Assembly: GCF_029028005.1 (NCBI RefSeq)
Contig: NZ_JAOTPO010000007.1
Location: forward strand, 1 to 64,000
DNA: 64,000 nucleotides
Source of the DNA: Alkalihalobacterium chitinilyticum
Lineage (GTDB): Bacteria; Bacillota; Bacilli; Bacillales; Bacillaceae_F
Direction: 5' to 3'
A program made the translations under genes and the position numbers. Shown here piece by piece: positions 15,293 through 23,270 of the stretch; within the stretch, counting starts at the first letter, position 1; each line of letters begins with the position of its first letter. The notes under the pieces were generated by a model, which saw only the letters and a list, made by a program, of their open reading frames with translations, made no database searches and was not told the DNA's origin.

Positions 15293-16329
15293 AACGTTAT
15301 TTCTATTCCATGTTAGCAGCATCAGCACTTGTCTTAGGAGCGTGTGGGGGGAGTACAGAAACGAGTGAAAACGTTGAAACATCGAACTCATCTTCTGAAG
15401 CCGCAGAAAATATTTCGGGCAAAATTAATTTTTATACGTCTCAGCCAGATAGCGATGCAGGTGAATTAGTAAAAGCCTTTAATGAACAATATCCAGATAT
15501 AAACGTTGAAATCTTCCGCTCAGGAACAGAAGAAGTAATTAGTAAAATACAAGCAGAAAAACAAGCTGGAGAAATTCAAGCCGATGTTTTATTAGTTGCA
15601 GATGCGGTAACGTTTGAAAGTTTAAAAGAACAAGAGTTATTACTAGCGTATCAATCGCCGGAACATGATCATATCCCAGCAGAGTTTGTAGATGAAGACT
15701 ATACGTATGCAGGGACAAAGGTGATGGCAACTGTACTAGCGGTTAATACTAATGCAGTTAATGAGCTTCCGAATTCTTGGCAAGTATTAGCGGGGACTGA
15801 CGCAAGCGGAGAAGGTATCATGCCAAGCCCGCTTTATTCTGGAGCGGCTGCCTATAATGTTGGGGTGCTTTCCCGTCAGAATGCATTTGGTTGGGAGTTT
15901 TTTGAAAAGCTTCGCGATAACGATTTGACGGTTGTTCAAGGAAATGGTGCTGTTTTACAGGCTGTTGCAGCTGGCGAGAAGACCTATGGTATGGTTGTTG
16001 ATTTTATTGTCGCTCGTGCTAAAGCAGAAGGTTCACCAATCGATCTGATCTACCCAGAAGAAGGAGTACCGGTTATTACTGAACCGATTGGTATTTTATC
16101 GAATACAAAAAATGAAGCTGCAGCAAAAGCATTCGTAGATTTCGTTCTTTCAGAAGAAGGACAAACGATGTCTTCGGAGTTGGGCTACACTCCAATCCGT
16201 GAAGGGGTTGCTGCACCAGAAGGGTTAAAAGCTATTACAGACATGAAAGTAGTTTCACACGATATTAAAGAGCTGTTAAAAACGCGTGATGAAGATAAGC
16301 AACGCTTTATTGAAATTCTTGGTGAATAA
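15289..16329 (+). CDS. ABC importer substrate-binding lipoprotein (FbpA/AfuA/PhnS family)
   Basis: The 346-residue product has a type II signal peptide with lipobox LGAC and a Ser/Glu/Asn linker. The binding-protein core has INFYTSQPDSDAGELVKAF, EIQADVLLVAD, MPSPLYSGAAAYNVG, VQGNGAVLQAVAAGEKTYG and EPIGILSNTKN. This is the family of iron(III)-, 2-aminoethylphosphonate- and sugar-phosphate-binding proteins. The Tyr-Tyr pair of iron binders is not visible where expected (the site reads GMVVDFIVARAK), which argues against iron. Its start overlaps surE by 4 bases (ATGA). With the phosphatase neighbours I infer an organophosphate ligand. Confidence 0.85.
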   Translation: MKRYFYSMLAASALVLGACGGSTETSENVETSNSSSEAAENISGKINFYTSQPDSDAGELVKAFNEQYPDINVEIFRSGTEEVISKIQAEKQAGEIQADVLLVADAVTFESLKEQELLLAYQSPEHDHIPAEFVDEDYTYAGTKVMATVLAVNTNAVNELPNSWQVLAGTDASGEGIMPSPLYSGAAAYNVGVLSRQNAFGWEFFEKLRDNDLTVVQGNGAVLQAVAAGEKTYGMVVDFIVARAKAEGSPIDLIYPEEGVPVITEPIGILSNTKNEAAAKAFVDFVLSEEGQTMSSELGYTPIREGVAAPEGLKAITDMKVVSHDIKELLKTRDEDKQRFIEILGE

Positions 16330-16350
16330 TAGAGTTGAGGTGCACAATAC

Positions 16351-18084
16351 ATGTCAAACCCGTTACAAGGAAGACGCGAAAGCTTGTCTTCCTTCTTTTC
16401 CTTACCAACTAAATTAACCAATCGAATGTGGATTGGGCTTACTTTATTTCTCATTTTTCTTTTATTTGTGTGGCCGATTGTTCGTTTAGCCTTGTTGAGT
16501 TTTTCTGTTGAAGAGGGCCATGTATTCTCTAATTATTTTTTAATTTTTCAAGAGGCAAGAACATTGAGAGTTCTTTCGAATACGTTCATCATCGTATTTG
16601 GTTCAACAATCCTTTCACTATTTTTAGGAGTTTCACTGGCGTGGATTGTCGGTTACAGTGACATTCGTTATAAAAAAATAGTTTCCATCCTTGTGATGTT
16701 GCCGTTTATCATTCCTTCTTACATTGTGACGTTGTCATGGACACAATTTATGGGGAATAACGGGATGTTCGCTAAGGTTCTATCCTTTTTACCAGGGCAG
16801 CTTGAACCCCTGAACTTATACAGTTACACAGGGATGATAATCATTCTAGGATTGTCGCACTACCCCTTAGTGTTTTTATTAACGATGAGTATTATTAAAA
16901 GAATCCCGCGAGAATTAGAATGGGCCGTTCGTTCCTCAGGCGGCAGCTACTGGACGTCTTTTCGGAAGGTAACGCTTCCTCTAGCTTTACCGGGTATCGC
17001 AAGCGGTGGGTTATTAGCGTTCCTTGCTAACCTTGATAATTTTGGAATTCCTGCTTTCTTAGGTATCCCTGCTAATATTACGGTGTTAAGTACAGCAATC
17101 TACCAAGAAATTGTCGGATTTGGACCGAATGCGTTTGCCAGGGCAGCTACATTTTCCGTTATTCTCGGTATCATTGCTTTACTCGGAACTTTGTTTCAAT
17201 GGTTGCTATTAAAGCGAGGGACACAAGGTGATACGAGCGAAATCGACTCAAGTCCGCGTTTTGCACTAGGGCGTTATCGAACAGCGGTGGAAGTTTCTTT
17301 ATGGTCTTTCCTCATATTCATTAGTATTGTTCCGCTGTTTTCAATGGTAGGTTCATCCCTTATTAGGGCTTATGGTCTTCCGTTTGCATTAGAAAATCTT
17401 ACGTTTAATCACTATCAATTTGTGTTGATAGAAAACGCTAAAATCAAGGGAGCGATCGTAAATAGTTTGAAGCTTGCGGTAGGAACAGCGTTTATCTGTT
17501 TAATTGCCGGTACCGCTATTGCTTATTATCGCTTACGGAAAAAGAATAGTTTCGGTAAATGGATGGAAGTTTCTGTAGGTTTGCCTTATGCCTTGCCCGG
17601 AACAGTTTTAGCACTTGCTATGATTTTAACGTGGATGCAGCCGATCCCAGGCTGGAACCCAGGGATTTACGGGAGCATCTGGATCTTATTTATTGCGTAT
17701 GTGACGCGATTTATGATTTTACAAGTGCGAGGAAGTATGACCGCTATGTCCCAAATTGCTCCGTCCATGGAGGAAGCCGCACACGTTTCAGGAGCGAGTG
17801 GGTTTAGCAAGTGGCGCTTTATTATGTTGCCTTTATTACTTCCAGGTTTATTAAGTGGGGCATTTCTTGTGTTGCTTACCGCTTTAACGGAACTGACCGT
17901 TTCAGCGCTCTTATGGTCAAGTGGTTCCGAAACGATTGGCTTAATGATTTTTAACTTTGAACAAGCAGGATATACCACATATTCTACGGCGTTTTCAACA
18001 GTCATTGTGATTACGATGCTGGGGCTGGCTCTAGTATTGTTAGGGTGCCAAAAGTTCTATGAAAAGAAGGTGAAAAGTGTATGA
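16351..18084 (+). CDS. ABC importer permease, fused two-domain type
   Basis: The 577-residue product has about 12 membrane helices in two homologous halves. Each half carries an EAA loop for the ATPase: RSSGGSYWTSFRKVTLPLAL (about residue 195) and VSGASGFSKWRFIMLPLLLP (about 480). This is the FbpB/AfuB/PhnV-type permease of iron, sugar-phosphate and 2-aminoethylphosphonate importers. The gene lies 21 bases after the binding protein gene and overlaps the ATPase gene by 4 bases. The ATG is preceded by GAGTTGAGGTG. Confidence 0.9.
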   Translation: MSNPLQGRRESLSSFFSLPTKLTNRMWIGLTLFLIFLLFVWPIVRLALLSFSVEEGHVFSNYFLIFQEARTLRVLSNTFIIVFGSTILSLFLGVSLAWIVGYSDIRYKKIVSILVMLPFIIPSYIVTLSWTQFMGNNGMFAKVLSFLPGQLEPLNLYSYTGMIIILGLSHYPLVFLLTMSIIKRIPRELEWAVRSSGGSYWTSFRKVTLPLALPGIASGGLLAFLANLDNFGIPAFLGIPANITVLSTAIYQEIVGFGPNAFARAATFSVILGIIALLGTLFQWLLLKRGTQGDTSEIDSSPRFALGRYRTAVEVSLWSFLIFISIVPLFSMVGSSLIRAYGLPFALENLTFNHYQFVLIENAKIKGAIVNSLKLAVGTAFICLIAGTAIAYYRLRKKNSFGKWMEVSVGLPYALPGTVLALAMILTWMQPIPGWNPGIYGSIWILFIAYVTRFMILQVRGSMTAMSQIAPSMEEAAHVSGASGFSKWRFIMLPLLLPGLLSGAFLVLLTALTELTVSALLWSSGSETIGLMIFNFEQAGYTTYSTAFSTVIVITMLGLALVLLGCQKFYEKKVKSV

Positions 18085-19157
18085 GTACAGTAGTTGAACG
18101 TATTTCAAAAAAGTTTGGTGAAACGACGGCTTTATCATCCATTGACTTGACTATTGAAAAAGGAGAGTTTGTTGCGATCTTAGGTCCTTCAGGCTGCGGG
18201 AAAACGACTTTACTACGACTGCTTGCTGGCTTTGAAAAACCTTCTGCTGGCAGCATCACGATGAATGATGAATTGATTGCAACTCATAGTCAAACGGTAC
18301 CGCCGGAAAAACGAAATATAGGGATGGTGTTTCAATCATTTGCCTTGTGGCCGCATCTGAAGGTCAAAGAACAAATTCAATTTCCAATCCAACACCATCG
18401 ATATGTTCCGGAAACGTTAAAGAAAAACAGCGGAGAACGCGTTCGCGAAATGCTTGAACTCGTTGGGCTGTCAAAATACGGCGAGCGTATGCCGAGTGAA
18501 TTATCGGGTGGTCAAAAGCAACGTGTTGCCATTGCTCGAGCGCTTGCTCCTCAACCAGCGTTATTATTAATGGATGAACCGCTCAGCAGTCTGGATGCAG
18601 AGTTAAGAATGGATTTAAGGAAAGAAATTCAAACCATTCACCGCTTTACAAAAACGTCAATCGTGTATGTTACCCATGATCAAGGAGAAGCACTAGCGAT
18701 GGCGGATAAAATTGTGGTGATGAAAGATGGTCAGATTGAACAAATCGGCAGCCCAGAAGAAATCTTCTTAAGACCTGAAACCATGTTTGTTGCAAAATTC
18801 GTAGGAAAGGCCAATATTTTACGAGGAAGCTGGACGCAACATTTCTTCAAACCAGAAGGGGAAACGAGTGTGGTTTGGGAAAATAAATCAGTTTCGACGG
18901 AAATGAGAAACGACGGTTTATTTCCTGTACGTCCAGAACAGCTCGTCGTAAGAAAAAGCGGTTGCGGGCTTCAAGGAATTGTTCGCAACGTCATGTTTCA
19001 AGGAAAAGAAATTCATTATTCGATTGAGGTTAATGGAAACTTAATCAATGTCCATACGAATAGCTTCCACCGTTATCATGTCGATGAAAAGGTAGTAGTT
19101 GATTTCAAGCTGGAAAGCGATTTACCCGTATATAGTGAGCCGTTGGTTGGAATTTAA
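18081..19157 (+). CDS. ABC importer ATPase with TOBE-like C-terminus
   Basis: The 358-residue product has Walker A GPSGCGKTT (about residue 39), Q-loop MVFQSFALWPH, signature LSGGQKQRVAIARAL, Walker B LLLMDEPLSSLD and switch His in VYVTHDQ. The last 120 residues look like a TOBE-type regulatory domain (LFPVRPEQLVVRKSG). It powers the importer encoded just upstream; its ATG overlaps the permease stop. It is the last gene of the operon and is followed by family B and DnaA-box repeats rather than a simple terminator. Confidence 0.9.
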   Translation: MSTVVERISKKFGETTALSSIDLTIEKGEFVAILGPSGCGKTTLLRLLAGFEKPSAGSITMNDELIATHSQTVPPEKRNIGMVFQSFALWPHLKVKEQIQFPIQHHRYVPETLKKNSGERVREMLELVGLSKYGERMPSELSGGQKQRVAIARALAPQPALLLMDEPLSSLDAELRMDLRKEIQTIHRFTKTSIVYVTHDQGEALAMADKIVVMKDGQIEQIGSPEEIFLRPETMFVAKFVGKANILRGSWTQHFFKPEGETSVVWENKSVSTEMRNDGLFPVRPEQLVVRKSGCGLQGIVRNVMFQGKEIHYSIEVNGNLINVHTNSFHRYHVDEKVVVDFKLESDLPVYSEPLVGI

Positions 19158-19160
19158 AAT

Positions 19161-19215
19161 CCGTCACAGTGACACCCCGAAAAATCTTGTTACACAGAAT
19201 GTTTCACGATGGTGT
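19161..19215 (+). repeat. Family B element
   Basis: CCGTCACAGTGACACCCC is followed by AAAAATCTTGTTACACAG and AATGTTTCACG. It lies four bases after the ATPase stop. A further short copy (GTCACTGTGACATCCC) is at 19438-19453. Confidence 0.7.
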
Positions 19216-19247
19216 AAGGAAAGTAAGTCAGGCCTAGTAAGCTGATT

Positions 19248-19398
19248 TGTGGATTAAATAAATAATCAAACACTACAAAAAAACATATTATCACCAAAAA
19301 GGTGGATAACCTTCTAGTTATACAGAGGGTTATCCACCTTTTACGAGTTACACACAGGGGGCGAAAGGTTAATTGGTATAAAGGTATAGATATCCACA
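19248..19398. repeat. Repeated element with DnaA-box cluster, copy 1
   Basis: Five near-matches to TTATNCACA lie in 150 bases: TGTGGATTA (19248, reverse), GGTGGATAA (19301, reverse), TTATCCACC (19330), TTACACACA (19348) and ATATCCACA (19390). The central pair forms a hairpin of AAAAGGTGGATAACC and GGTTATCCACCTTTT (19297-19342), which can also act as the terminator of the upstream operon. It aligns along its length with 32452-32600. Confidence 0.6.
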
Positions 19399-19595
19399 GA
19401 TAGGCTCGAGGGCCTGATGTAGAGAATCCGGAGAAACCGTCACTGTGACATCCCAGAATTTGTCGATTGCGGTTTACTCAGTATTCGAGTCGTCTAAACT
19501 ATAAGTAATAGAACCAAATAAAGAAATGTTTGAGATGACGGATGAGGTGGAATGAGGTCTACTTCAGTAAAGTAAGAGTGGAAGGAGGAAAACCA

Positions 19596-20138
19596 ATGCC
19601 AATAATCTATAAAAACTTCAGGGATGATACTTATTATCTGCATAGTAAGCTAACCACAAAAGGAAACACCACCTACTATTTCTCAAAAGAAGCTGAAGGG
19701 GCTGCGGAGTTGGACCAGGTTCCGAGTGGATATGAAATCTATGAAAATCCCAATGGAAACGTGTATATGAGAAAAGAGCAAAAGCCCGTCATACAACCTG
19801 AGGAAATTAACGTAATTAATAATGGAATGATAAAATACTCGGAAATCAAAGATTTTAAGCTAGATATTAAAAAGAATGCTATTTTTATTTATACGGTTGA
19901 TCCCTCAATTTCAAACGGTTCTATCCCAAAACAACTCCTGCACAAATATAAACAATACGCTACAGACTTACGTTTTGTGTTGGTAGACAAAGAGGAGCGT
20001 ATATTTGAAGTTGAACGCTTCTGTTATAAGGGTGGAATCGATGATTGGATTTTTCTTGATCAATCCAACGATTTAGAGAAGCTAGTTCAAGATTACATCC
20101 AGCACTTAGGAAAAGACTCTTTTTATGAATTGATGTGA
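19596..20138 (+). CDS. Conserved hypothetical protein
   Basis: The 180-residue soluble protein starts MPIIYKNFRDDTYYLHSKLT and has VPSGYEIYENPNGNVYMRK, a motif that recurs in uncharacterised bacterial and archaeal proteins. The C-terminal part (FVLVDKEERIFEVERFCYKG, DDWIFLD, LEKLVQDYIQHLG) is acidic. Start ATG 19596 has GGAGG seven bases before it; an upstream ATG at 19542 lacks a site. It is a single gene with no signal peptide. I do not know its function. Confidence 0.75.
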   Translation: MPIIYKNFRDDTYYLHSKLTTKGNTTYYFSKEAEGAAELDQVPSGYEIYENPNGNVYMRKEQKPVIQPEEINVINNGMIKYSEIKDFKLDIKKNAIFIYTVDPSISNGSIPKQLLHKYKQYATDLRFVLVDKEERIFEVERFCYKGGIDDWIFLDQSNDLEKLVQDYIQHLGKDSFYELM

Positions 20139-20174
20139 AGCGTCGCAAACTATTCCTGAAGTCCTTAATACAGA

Positions 20175-20204
20175 AGCGGCTAAGCAAAAACTCAGCTTAG
20201 TGGC
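20175..20204. terminator. Hairpin repeated at 41274
   Basis: GCGGCTAAGC and GCTTAGTGGC pair with one wobble around AAAAACTCA. Almost the same hairpin, with a better T tract, occurs at 41274-41311. Confidence 0.5.
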
Positions 20205-20212
20205 CAAGGGGG

Positions 20213-20265
20213 TCTGACCCCGACTAGAGTAAAGCACTAGCATGTTGTGGCGTGTGTCGAACTTT
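20213..20265 (+). repeat. Family C REP-like element
   Basis: GGGTCTGACCCCGACTAGAG is followed by TAAAGCACTAGCATG and TTGTGGCG. The left half is a GGGTCTGACCC-type palindrome; the right half is degenerate. Confidence 0.6.
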
Positions 20266-20299
20266 GACTGATTAGGTCGAGAAATCGATAAACGAGGTG
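20252..20299 (+). repeat. Conserved leader of 21-bp array 4
   Basis: GTGTCGAACTTTGACTG is followed by six variable bases, then GGTCGAGAAATCGATAAAC and GAGGTG. The same leader occurs before the arrays at 44977 and 48587. It contains the inverted repeat TCGA-GAAA-TCGA. Confidence 0.8.
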
Positions 20300-20404
20300 A
20301 AGTTGAAAATATTTTAGTCAAAGTTGAAAATAAATCAGTAAAAGTTGAAAATAAATGACAGTAAGTTGAAAATAAATCAGCAAAAGTTGAAAATAAATTA
20401 CTAC
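20300..20404 (+). repeat. 21-bp tandem array 4 (5 units)
   Basis: The AAGTTGAAAATAAA core is repeated with variable parts TTAGTCA, TCAGTAA, TGACAGT, TCAGCAA and TTACTAC. The first core ends in TATT instead of TAAA. Confidence 0.9.
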
Positions 20405-20407
20405 AAT

Positions 20408-20437
20408 AAAAGAGAAAGCCCCTCGGCTTTCTCTTTT
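20408..20437. terminator. Bidirectional terminator
   Basis: AAAAGAGAAAGCC and GGCTTTCTCTTTT form a perfect 13-bp stem with a 4-base loop. It serves the convergent gene ends at 20138 and 20449. A very similar hairpin follows the array at 44977. Confidence 0.8.
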
Positions 20438-20448
20438 CAGCATTCCCA

Positions 20449-21552
20449 TTAATATGCAGCTCTCACCGCATTCACTAGTCCACTTCCATAGAAAGATGAA
20501 TTTCCTAGTGGAGTGGCTGTGTCGCGTAAGCGTTGGCGGATTTGTCCGTTAGACGCCCAAGGGTATTGAGCTTTTACGAGTGCAGCTACACCTGCCACGT
20601 GAGGCGTTGCCATTGACGTTCCGTTAAGGGAGACATAGCGATTCGACGTGTATGTGCTTAATACAGACACACCTGGTGCTACGATTTCCATTTGGCTTCC
20701 ATATGTTGAAAAAGATGCTCGGTTGTTGTTTGAATCGACGGCTCCAACGGCCATAACAGAGTTGTAAGCAGCTGGGAACATGATACCTGAAGTTCCTGTA
20801 TTACCTGCCGCAGCAATCAGAAGTAATCCGCGATTATACGCATTATCGACCGCTTGTCTCAGTGAAGTCGATCCCGAGGACGTTCCTAGACTCATGTTAA
20901 CAATATCCATGTTTTGACTAACAGACCACTCGATACCTTGGATGATGCTGCTTAGTGCGCCGCTCCCGTTTCGATCGAGAACTTTTACCGCATAGATGTT
21001 TGCAGAAGGAGCCACACCTATTACCCCATAGCTGTTATTTAAGCCTGCAATTGTTCCAGCAACGTGTGTACCGTGACCGTTATAGTCCTGGTACGACGGT
21101 TCAGAGCTAATGAAGCTGGCACCACCGGAAATACGTAAATCTTCGTGTGTCGCAATTCCTGTGTCAAGTACAGCTACTTTTACACCATTCCCGCGATTGC
21201 CCCAAGAGTGAACGGTTGGAGCTTGGATATGACCAATTCCCCAAGGAGTAGTTTGAGATATTTTTACTTCTTCATCTTTTTCAATATAAGCAATGTTTGG
21301 GTTTTTCTCGAGAGCTCGTGCCGCTTGCTCTGGTAATTTGACGTGAAGAACAGGCATGTATTGAAACTCGTGTAATACTTCGCCACCTGCTTGTTTGACG
21401 ACATTCGCATTTACATTTTTCTCAAACCCAATTAAGTAATCGTGCCTCTCAACGCCTCCACGCTCATTTGCCAATGAACTGACTTGTGGAAAGATCAGCG
21501 TAAACAAGAGGGCAAAAACTGCTATAAAACCTAACCATCTTAAATTTCTCAT
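20449..21552 (-). CDS. Secreted alkaline subtilisin-type serine protease
   Basis: The 367-residue preproenzyme has a signal peptide (hydrophobic residues 8-26), an I9-type propeptide (YLIGFEKNVNANVVKQAGGE) and a mature S8 domain starting near QTTPWGIGHIQAP. The triad is complete: Asp in VAVLDTGIA, His in NGHGTHVAGT, Ser in NGTSMATPHVAG; the oxyanion Asn is in AAGNTGTSG. The mature part resembles high-alkaline proteases of alkaliphilic bacilli. ATG after GGGAGGGTATTT. The RNPP regulator gene lies just upstream on the same strand, and degradative enzymes are usual targets of such regulators. Confidence 0.95.
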   Translation of the reverse strand: MRNLRWLGFIAVFALLFTLIFPQVSSLANERGGVERHDYLIGFEKNVNANVVKQAGGEVLHEFQYMPVLHVKLPEQAARALEKNPNIAYIEKDEEVKISQTTPWGIGHIQAPTVHSWGNRGNGVKVAVLDTGIATHEDLRISGGASFISSEPSYQDYNGHGTHVAGTIAGLNNSYGVIGVAPSANIYAVKVLDRNGSGALSSIIQGIEWSVSQNMDIVNMSLGTSSGSTSLRQAVDNAYNRGLLLIAAAGNTGTSGIMFPAAYNSVMAVGAVDSNNNRASFSTYGSQMEIVAPGVSVLSTYTSNRYVSLNGTSMATPHVAGVAALVKAQYPWASNGQIRQRLRDTATPLGNSSFYGSGLVNAVRAAY

Positions 21553-21576
21553 AAATACCCTCCCAAAAAAGTGATT

Positions 21577-21588
21577 TGTAGCGCTACA
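21577..21588. promoter_or_regulatory. Palindrome upstream of the subtilisin gene
   Basis: TGTAGCGCTACA is a perfect 12-bp palindrome 25 bases before the subtilisin start codon. It could be an operator, but the binding protein is unknown and the position is downstream of the likely promoter. Confidence 0.3.
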
Positions 21589-21767
21589 TCTCCATTACAA
21601 CCGGAAAGTTAGTTTTACGCAAAGTGATTGAGAGATTAATAGATTACAAAAATCGTTGAAAAAGAGAGGGTAATCATATCGTATGCGGTATTTTTTAGAT
21701 GTAAATTAATATATTCATAGACTTTTACAGTATTTCACATATTTACTCATAAATGGGGAGTGGCAGG

Positions 21768-22658
21768 TTAATCTACCTTTGTGTTCGCCACTCGAACTTT
21801 TTCTTCTTCGACACTTTCAATATTGGCTTGATTGTTTTTTAGTGTAAAAATAAATAACGCTTTATCCAGGTACTTCAAGCTTTCGTCTTTATTTTTATGA
21901 TCGTAATCAAACAATGCGATGCCGTATAGAAAGAATAGTTGCCCGAGTAAATATAAGTAATCTTCATCAATGCACAAGGTTAGGGCATAATCGACGAGTT
22001 TGATCGCTTCTGCATAGTCGTGTCGATCATAGGCATTCATCCCTGCGTTGTAATATATATTGATCATTAATCGCTTATGCTTAATGTGCGTAAGACTGTT
22101 GATTTTTTGGACGAGTTGTTTGTAGATTTCCGCGGCTTCATCTAGTTTATTCGTCATACTGTAGATAATGGCTTTTGATTGATAGATATGCAGTTCATAT
22201 TCTGATATGATCTTTGGGGACGCGGTTCCTATATTGAGTGCGGCTTCTAGTAATTCGAGTGCTCGTTTTTCGTCATGCTTGACATGAAAGACACAGATCG
22301 CTTCTCGCCATAATATGTATTGCTTTAGTTGATCACTTTTAAATAGGGGACTGTTTTTTTCTAATGTAATGATTTGCAGCACTTCTTCGTAATTGCATTC
22401 TCGAATTTTCTTATCAATCGTGCGTTTCGTCAGTTCAATATAGTTGTTGCCGTAGTTGTGAATTTCATCAAAAAAGTAGTTCATATCGACCGATAACCGT
22501 CGGGCAATTTGCTCTAAAACAAGTGCGGTTGGAGAGACTTCGTCTTTTTCGATGCGGCTGATTAACCCTTGGCTGCATATTCCGTTACATAGTTCTTTTT
22601 GCGTAATGTTGAAGTACTCTCTTAAATCCTTGATACGCTGGCCGATGGAATATGACAC
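21768..22658 (-). CDS. RNPP-type (PlcR/NprR-like) peptide-responsive regulator
   Basis: The 296-residue product has an N-terminal XRE helix-turn-helix (SIGQRIKDLREYFNITQKEL, then GLISRIEKDEVSPTALVLEQ) and a long TPR-like helical region (about residues 90-290, for example YNAGMNAYDRHDYAEAIKLV and YLYLLGQLFFLYGIALFDYD). This is the RNPP layout in which a re-imported peptide controls DNA binding. The length is close to PlcR (about 285). Start GTG 22658 has GGAGG before it. The subtilisin gene lies downstream on the same strand, and a secreted-peptide gene starts divergently at 22827. Confidence 0.85.
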   Translation of the reverse strand: MSYSIGQRIKDLREYFNITQKELCNGICSQGLISRIEKDEVSPTALVLEQIARRLSVDMNYFFDEIHNYGNNYIELTKRTIDKKIRECNYEEVLQIITLEKNSPLFKSDQLKQYILWREAICVFHVKHDEKRALELLEAALNIGTASPKIISEYELHIYQSKAIIYSMTNKLDEAAEIYKQLVQKINSLTHIKHKRLMINIYYNAGMNAYDRHDYAEAIKLVDYALTLCIDEDYLYLLGQLFFLYGIALFDYDHKNKDESLKYLDKALFIFTLKNNQANIESVEEEKVRVANTKVD

Positions 22659-22675
22659 TAAAATTCCTCCATTCA

Positions 22676-22693
22676 TAAAATATTAATATTTTA
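22676..22693. promoter_or_regulatory. AT-rich palindrome in the divergent regulator/peptide region
   Basis: TAAAATATTAATATTTTA is a perfect 18-bp palindrome about 20 bases upstream of the regulator start. It may be an operator for the RNPP protein, or simply AT-rich promoter DNA. Confidence 0.35.
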
Positions 22694-22826
22694 ATATAAG
22701 TATCGCTATTATAATATAAAAACCAGATTTCGGCTTATATTATCTAAAAATTACTAAAATTCAGCAGATACAATCTTTTAATAACTATGGCATAATAGAG
22801 GAACAAAATATTAGGAGGAATGTGGG

Positions 22827-22964
22827 ATGATGATGAAGAAAGCAAAGAAGACTTTCGTTTTAACTGCCGTGGTAGTGGGGCTCTTTTTCACTTCTTTTAC
22901 AGGAGTCATGGCTCACGATGAGATTACTCCAAATGGCAAACCGGGGTATGTGCATTCGGACTGA
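22827..22964 (+). CDS. Candidate secreted signalling peptide precursor
   Basis: The 45-codon gene has a textbook ribosome site (AGGAGG, 8-base spacing). The product has a basic N-terminus (MMMKKAKK), a hydrophobic core (VLTAVVVGLFFTSFTGVMA) and a short polar tail, HDEITPNGKPGYVHSD. The signal peptide plus tail, the position divergent from an RNPP regulator and the dedicated terminator at 23009 fit a PapR/NprX-like pheromone precursor. The exact mature peptide, expected in the C-terminal residues, is unknown. In PlcR and NprR systems the peptide gene is downstream of the regulator, not divergent as here. Confidence 0.65.
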   Translation: MMMKKAKKTFVLTAVVVGLFFTSFTGVMAHDEITPNGKPGYVHSD

Positions 22965-23008
22965 TGGTTTGGCGATAATGGTACTTTAAAAATGGGAATT
23001 ATGATTTA

Positions 23009-23046
23009 GAAAAAGAAGCACAAGGACATTCCTGTGCTTCTTTTTC
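23009..23046 (+). terminator. Terminator of the peptide gene
   Basis: GAAAAAGAAGCACAAGG pairs with CCTGTGCTTCTTTTTC, with one bulge and a 5-base loop, ending in a T tract. It lies 45 bases after the peptide stop. Confidence 0.8.
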
Positions 23047-23193
23047 AATTTATCTTCAATACTTACATCCTAATATCGATCTATTAAAATGTCCTTTTAG
23101 GTTTAGATAATAGGTTTTTTATCCTAATACTTTTTTCTATTTCATTGTAAATATACACTATTTTGACAATATATGTGGAAATTTACATTTAAA

Positions 23194-23222
23194 TTAGTTA
23201 GGATAGTCTAGGATAGTATAAT
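23194..23222 (+). promoter_or_regulatory. Promoter with tandem AGGATAG repeats in the spacer
   Basis: The -10 box TATAAT (23217-23222) has a poor -35 (TTAGTT, 23194-23199) at 17 bases. TTAGGATAG (23198-23206) and CTAGGATAG (23208-23216) fill the spacer exactly one helical turn apart. An exact 9-base match in reverse, CTATCCTAA, occurs at 26561-26569. This is the layout expected for control by a DNA-binding regulator, possibly the LuxR-type protein encoded at 25758. Confidence 0.5.
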
Positions 23223-23270
23223 ATTAATATAAGAATTTGCTGCAGAGATTATGCTATGAGGAGTTTATTC

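Noticed and set aside
15289-19157. Iron(III) importer
   Set aside because: The family includes iron importers, but the binding protein lacks the Tyr-Tyr pair at the expected place, and the operon carries phosphatases and a Pho-type control region.
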